NCBI RefSeq assembly: GCF_004337985.1
Contig: NW_021940919.1
Span: 124,001-188,000, forward strand
From: Pyricularia pennisetigena
Taxonomy: Eukaryota > Ascomycota > Sordariomycetes > Magnaporthales > Pyriculariaceae
DNA length: 64,000 nt
Reading direction: 5' to 3'
Shown: positions 58,115-64,000 of the stretch, piece after piece
Position numbering within the stretch: the stretch's first letter is position 1
Layout: every line of letters begins with the position of its first letter
The notes under the pieces: model-generated
What the model saw: only the letters and a program-made list of their open reading frames with translations
Told to the model about the DNA's origin: nothing
Databases searched by the model: none
Program-made: the position numbers and the translations under genes

Positions 58115-61100
58115 ATGTCAGAAAGAGAACGCCGCTATAGATATGCCATCCCACGGCCTCGGTCGCCTACATTCAACCCTGCTAGGGCCACGACCGAGAG
58201 CTTTCCCTCATTTTACAATGGTGGCGACCTACCTCCGATGTCTGCTACCTCGCTTGCTACTTCGCTTTTCGACATGATGACGCCACGCGGACAAACTGCC
58301 GACTATCGCCCTCAAGCTATCCCTCCCTCGACGACCCACCATGCCACGTATGTCGTTTCCGACTCTGCTGCTTCTCGAAGAGAAACTTTGAGACCTAGGA
58401 GCTCAAGCCATAGAGAGCATGGCCGGGGCCATCGTTCGCACTCCGATGCTGCCAGCCGGCCAATCATTGTCACCACCACCAAGAGACCAGAGGCACCAAG
58501 CTCGCATGCATCATCGAATGCCAGGCCCGGAAGCCCCACACGCGACGCTTACAGATCGAGTGATGATGGTGGCTCTTATTATTCTCAGCCCGCCTCGTCT
58601 CTGCGACCACGGAGCCGGCAGTCGTACGGTGGTCATCACCACCCGCCATACAGCGCTGGACTTGACAACGAGGAATATCGCCGTCAAAGGGATCGCCTGA
58701 CGGCTGACGACCGCTATGGGCACTCCCGTCACGACTCGCATCGGACCCGACCAATGTCTGTCTACGCCAGCATGCCTCCGAGCAAGAATACCGCGCCCAT
58801 TGACTATGACAATGGGGATGTAGAGTACACGAACCCTGGACAACTGGCAAGATACGACCTGGAACACAGCCGTCCAGAGCCGCGCCGTCGTGAGAGCCTC
58901 GACAGGTACCACCGCCCAAGCACTAGTATTTCCTCAGATATTGGTAGCAGACCATACCACGAGTCTTCGCGTCGTGGGCCCCCACCTACCACCTGGGGTC
59001 TTGACAAGATGAACCAGAGTATATCTTCGGGACTTTACGATCAGCCTCGCGTGCCCATCTCGCCACTCACGTCTGGCTTGCCCCGCGAATCGCAGTCGCG
59101 TCGGCTCAGTGGCAATCTTGAGCTTCCAAACAGCCCACTGAGGCACCCTAGCAACTCGCGAACCCGACCGGTCTCGCTATATCAGGAAGAAGAGCGCCGA
59201 CCAGGGCCACCTGATCAGCACTCCAACCACCACCACCGTGGGCGGGGCCGCGAAGACGAGCAGCACGTTCGGCGAGAGTCGAGAGACCGCGATCATGGAA
59301 GAGATGCTTTCACGACCCCGCAAAGCGCCATAGAGCAACGCGGCTTTGGTGTGGTTGTGGACGGGAAGCCTGTAGAGCTTCATCGACGGGAGGAGTCGCG
59401 GGATCGGTACCGTGAACGCGACAGAGATCGCTACCGAGACGATGATCTTGATCGAGGCGCTGATCGGGTCTCGGACGAGCGTCGTCGGGAACGCCGGGAA
59501 CGAAGAAAGCAATACCACGGTGAACCAAAGCGTCCGTCCGATGACAGCTTAGATCGGGTTATTATCCGCGAGACTGAACGCAAGCCCGAGAAGGATGATC
59601 ACAAAATCCGCAAAGACAGCCCACGCCGTGATGATGATGCCAAGGACGGAAGGAGCAAGGACGACAAGGCCAGTAAGGATGACAAGCAAGTCAAGGAAAA
59701 GAAGAGTGATAGCTCAGTTGATGCCACGTCACAAGAGCCTAAGCGGCTTCGCGATACTGTAGCTGCGGGGCTCAGCCTTGCGGCCGCATCCATCGGTATT
59801 GGCTCTGCGCTCAGGGACAAAGATAAGGATAAAGAAAAGGACAGCGACAGCAGCAAGGCAGACAAGGTAGTGACGGTTGAGAAATTGGGAGGGGATGACC
59901 GAGGTTCTTCTCGACGTCGCGAATCGGTTTCTGCTGGTGCACCACCAAGGCCCCTCAATGAAGCGGAACTTCGGCCAGCGATGCGAGAAAAGCCGGCGCC
60001 AGTAGTTCATCCGAAGCCAGCTGCGGCTCATGATGAATGGGAGATGGTCGATCGTCCGTCCGAAGACAGGAGGAAGCCAAGTCCAGACTCCATGCCTGTG
60101 CCAGGCACGCATGAGCGCAGTCAACAAGAGTCCGATGGGCGACTAAGCGATGATTCGGCAGACCGCATAGTGCTCGTTGAGCGTCCTGTAGAGACAGCTC
60201 GTGCACCAAAATCATCGCACGAGCCAGCCACTGATAGGGATTTTGAGAAGAAACCAGCCGCACTGCCTTCGAGTTCAACGGCTGAAGATCAGCAACCATT
60301 GCGCCGCTTCTCCCGCCGCGCCCGTGGAGAGGCGGGCGGTGCAGCATTCAGGCCAACCGATACTGCCGATCTTGTGGCCTTGAAGGCTCAATTGGCAGCT
60401 CAAGATACATCCAGCAAGGAGATGGAGAAAGTGGCAGCGAATCCTCCAGCAGTGGCGAATCATCAACCTACGCAGTCAGCCGCACCACCTCCACCTCCCC
60501 CCAAGGAGCCGCTTTCACAACGCGAGCCCTCGCCAGAGCGGCGACGTACATCGGCTCGAGATGCTTCGGCGGAGCGTCGGCGACCTAGAGAGAATTCGCC
60601 TGCAAGGCGTTCATCCCCACCTTCGCAAAGAGACGACGACGTCGAATTCATGGATCAGAGTGGCTCGGTCGTCCAACAACGGGACAAAAACGCTGGCGGA
60701 AGCTTCGACAGTACGAGCAGTCGAGGCCGCGAGCTGGTTGGACCCCAAGACGAAAAGTCTGTCAGAGTGGTCTCGCCACCGCGCGAAAAGGACGACAAGA
60801 AGCCCCTCAAAGGTATCCTAAAGCCAAGCTCAAAGTTCCCCGAACCCGAGAACTTTGTTCGTGAGGGGGTAGCCCCGCACAAAGATGACAAGACCAAGAA
60901 AGATGTGCCTCCAGGTGCTCGGTGGACAAAGATTGCTCGCAAACTCGTCAACCCTGAGGCCCTAACTATTGGCAAAGAACGATTTGAAGTCCGCGACGAC
61001 TCTGTCATTGTTCTGCGAGTTTTGAGTCGAGAGGAGATTGAGGCCTATACGGTTGCCACTGCTCAACTTAGAGGTATGCAATATGATTCCAAGCAAAACA

Positions 61101-61538
61101 ATGAGAAAGGCAACCTGACTAACCCATCCTGCAGAAATGCGACTCAGGGAATATGAGAAGGCGAGAGAGCGGGATCGCCGTAGGGATGACGACAAAGACA
61201 GAGAGCGGGATCGCGACCGCGACCGAGACCGTGACAGAGAAGGTGACGATGAGAGACGACGTACTAGGCGCAGGGAGAAAGACGAAGACAGCGATGATCG
61301 AGAGCCGGATCGCAAGGACCGAGCTCGGGACCGGGACGACGATAGAGAGCGAGAGCGGGATCGTGATAGACGCGAAAGAGATAGGGATCGGGAGCGGGAC
61401 CGAGATCGCGACCGGAATCGTGATCGAGACCGGGATGAAGAACGGCGCCGACCAAGCCGTCGCCACTCGGACGATGACGAAGACGACGATCGTTCCGGTT
61501 ATCGGTCGCGCAGGGAGCGTCCCGCCAATGACGACTAA
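58115..61538 (+). CDS. Large charged disordered protein with C-terminal DUF8035-type domain
   Basis: Exons 58115-61073 and 61135-61538 give 1120 aa; intron 61074-61134 (GTATGC to TGCAG, branch CTGAC) joins TAQLRE to MRLREYEK. The first 900 residues are low-complexity, rich in Arg/Asp/Ser/Pro with many S-P and R-R sites, with a short hydrophobic helix around GLSLAAASIGIGSAL. Near residues 930-990 lies a conserved folded block (GARWTKIARKLVNPEAL, ERFEVRDDSVIVLRVLSREE), which I recall as DUF8035 of fungal zonadhesin-like proteins. After it come about 100 residues of Arg-Asp/Arg-Glu alternation (RDRDRDRD) like the mixed-charge tails of splicing and RNA-processing factors. No enzymatic motif is visible. 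A nuclear or RNA-linked role is only a guess from composition. The start is the first ATG of the frame, after a CT-rich leader. Confidence 0.87.
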
Positions 61539-63917
61539 TCCTTGGATATGCTGCCATTTGACGACTGGATATGTTTTTATGATGATGCCACATACCCCAG
61601 TTTTTTACCTCTTGAATCATTGTTTATAAAGCAGGCGGGCGAGCATTCATTCATCTTATTGAAATTTATTGAGAACCCTGACTGATCTATGTTACTGGAA
61701 GTATATGCTACACGAGACGGTCATCCATATCTTTGTGACTCCAACAATCATCATGTGACCGTTGTGTGACATGCTCTTGGGTTATATGCTCCAATCAAGT
61801 GATTGCTGGAGAGGCTCACGTTGATATATATCCGGGCTATGACGTCTTTTTTTTTTCCCTCTTCGCGCATAGGTATAATGAAATGAAACCAAGGTTAGCA
61901 TGACGCGCTGCCGAAGACGTATACTCGAGACGGCTAAAAGCGAGTTTGCCAGAGAGTATGCAAGGCGAGTCGGGGAGTCGAGAGGTGAGGCAGGTAAAAC
62001 GCGCCGGGCGTGCGGTGAATCGTCGGCAAGCATCACACCTCGCCGTTTGCAGGCGTCCCGCATAGATGAAAAGCCAAAATGAACATAATGATCCGACGGT
62101 GTGGGGCCGTGTCTGTATCAAAATGAACAGTGAACAAAACAGCAGCTTGTAATGAGGACTTTTTTTTTCTTTTTTTCTTCTTCCTTCCTCCTTGGCTTAG
62201 CTTTTGAAGGCAGAAAAGGTTCAATGTGCCCGCCTGTAACGATGAGCAGGAAAACCCGGTGCAACAGCAGAAACCTTATGAGGAGCCATTTCGAGTAACA
62301 TTTACGGACTTCTGTATATCACAACAGTCACCACATGAAACTCTGATTAGTGCGCCGGCGCCAATTAAGAAAAGGAAAGAATTAAATAGACAAATCAGAA
62401 GGGATGGGGCGTGGTTTTTTTATTTTCATTTTTATTATTATGATTTTTTTTTTAATTAAATTTGTTATTGTCAAAGTAGCCAACCAGGAAGCTTTGGAGG
62501 AATATGGTCGAATTTTGGATAAAGGCGAGTCAGAATGCCCGACACTGCTTTTGTGCTCCGTGTGTCACGACTAAAAGGTCAATTTATGTTTAATATCCAG
62601 TAACACTTTTTGCCTGTGGGCTACATGATAATAAGCCTTGTGGTGAACCAAAAGGATGAGGGATTGACGCGCCTGTTTCCTTTTTATGATCAAGGTTTTG
62701 GATAAAAGAACTGAAGGGTGTAGGAGTATCGTACCCAGTTTTTGGCTCTGCCAAGCTGGCCGGATGAACTCGCCGGGGTGCCTGATAATCTCATCTCACT
62801 CAACCATGTTACGGCTGATCTCGCCGTCCCAACGGCCAAGGAGGAAACCACACTTTTAGCATAGACCTTGTAACATACGCGCGTCAGACAAAAGCACCTA
62901 GACATAGCCCAGCAGACGGAGGGGCAAATTATGACGGCAAATACATCAGTGTCCCACGTATTTTGGTAGTGAATGAACTACAATATGAATGATCTTTGAA
63001 GTCAACTATTCGCGGTAACCCCCCGTAATGCAGTTTATGCCACCACAAGAGATCAGACCCAGCCTTCTAACCTTGATAAAGATGAACACAGCAAATAGGA
63101 ACGAAAGAAAATAGAAATAAATAAGCAACAATAAACGCGCGCGGATTCCCCCGTGAGGGGGTTAAGGTCCTTCTTGAAAGCACCGCGCATAAAGTCTAAG
63201 AGGTTTGAGGTCATATCCACGTCCCGCAGTGAAAACCCAAAGGAAAGAAAGAAAAAATAAACATAGCAAGCCAAGAAAAAAAAAAAAAAAAAAAAGAAAA
63301 AACCCGCCCAGAAAAATAAATAAATAAAAACCAAGCCGCCCCAGTCACATCACACGCCTTGCCTAGATAAAAAGAAAACTAGAAACAAGTGTAAAGAGAT
63401 AGGTCCGCCAAAGAAGAGAACAAATAAAACCCCGTCAATAACGACAGTGAAAAGGTATGAGTAACCCATGGCAAACCAGCCTCTCTACCCCCCGTCTCTA
63501 AAACACAGAAAAAAAAAAACAGAAAAAAGAAAACAAAAAATACTATACCACGCAATTTTATTTTCCGGGTTTGCCAGTTTTGGGTATTGACGCAGATGTT
63601 GGATACCCACCCAATCCAGTCGCCAGTGCCAAGAAGAATAGAAGGCTTAGAAAAGAACCAGTAAAGAAACGCAAAACCCGACAAAATAATGAGGGAAAAA
63701 ATGACAATGAAGGCAGGTACAAAATAACAGAGTGGTTTGATATGCGCAGCCCCAGCCAAATGGTGATTGATGTCGAAACCACAGAGTACGCAACAGTATA
63801 AGTTGGCAGACATGCAGTCAAAATCAACTAGGTGAGAAGTGCAAATGGGCGTTCGAAAAAAAAAGTCAAATCGATAGGTGCAGTGACGCAAGATTATGTC
63901 GTAGATTGTCAGATTTT
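61539..63917. other. Intergenic region between convergent genes
   Basis: 3' flanks of the DUF8035-type gene and of the partial gene at the right edge. The last kilobase is A-rich on the plus strand, with an A-run at about 63277-63295. No gene seen. Confidence 0.55.
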
Positions 63918-64000
63918 TCACGAAGATTCGGTATCGTCTTTCTTTTCACTGCGGCGCATCCGCTCGTTCCACTTGCGCTTGCCAACGCGAGTCTCAAAGT
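63918..64000 (-). CDS. C-terminal end of an unidentified gene (partial)
   Basis: The minus strand at the right edge is open to a TGA at 63918-63920 and encodes a charged tail, FETRVGKRKWNERMRR followed by SEKKDDTESS. The clean charged ending and the change from A-rich flank to balanced composition support a real C-terminus. The remainder lies outside the window, so the family cannot be told. Confidence 0.5.
   Translation of the reverse strand, partial: FETRVGKRKWNERMRRSEKKDDTESS

Overview
This is a piece of a filamentous ascomycete nuclear genome, most likely a Sordariomycete. Magnaporthales is my guess from the look of the secreted proteins and gene structures; nothing in the window proves it. 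The evidence is single genes on both strands with short GT-AG introns (about 58-250 nt, CTGAC/CTAAC-type branch points), pyrimidine-rich leaders, long A/T homopolymers and four assembly gaps of N. Gene models were built by joining open segments at visible splice sites so that frame and known protein family agree.

Layout. 0.9-2.8 kb: acetyl-CoA transporter. 4.4-4.8 kb: a small one-span membrane protein with a PPxY motif. 5.8-13.1 kb (minus): a giant coiled-coil protein whose first exon is unresolved. 14.8-17.2 kb (minus): a small secreted protein and a Ser/Thr-rich wall-sensor-like membrane protein. 20.1-30.7 kb: a compact housekeeping block with CBP4, NAC-beta (EGD1), TAD1, eL24, a peroxisomal-type peroxiredoxin, an NTF2-like DUF1348 protein and a membrane protein with a DCPGCP motif. 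30.7-43.1 kb: a gene-poor stretch with gaps and simple repeats. 43.1-46.0 kb: a type II membrane protein with an EGF-like ectodomain. 47.1-48.6 kb (minus): a methyltransferase with a probable one-base frameshift and a gap in its last exon. 49.6-50.4 kb: a broken gene with coding-like pieces in changing frames. 50.6-51.2 kb (minus): a GPI-anchor-type secreted protein. 51.2-58.1 kb: gene-poor. 58.1-61.5 kb: a large charged DUF8035-type protein. The right edge holds the C-terminus of one more gene on the minus strand.

The genes are not a pathway cluster. Two themes recur: translation and protein biogenesis (NAC-beta, eL24, TAD1), with mitochondrial and peroxisomal upkeep beside it (CBP4, peroxiredoxin), and cell-surface proteins (the PPxY, wall-sensor, EGF-type and GPI-type proteins).

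The most striking observation is in EGD1. The only arrangement I found that gives the conserved NAC-beta protein needs a single-nucleotide exon, so that one glycine codon is assembled from three exons.
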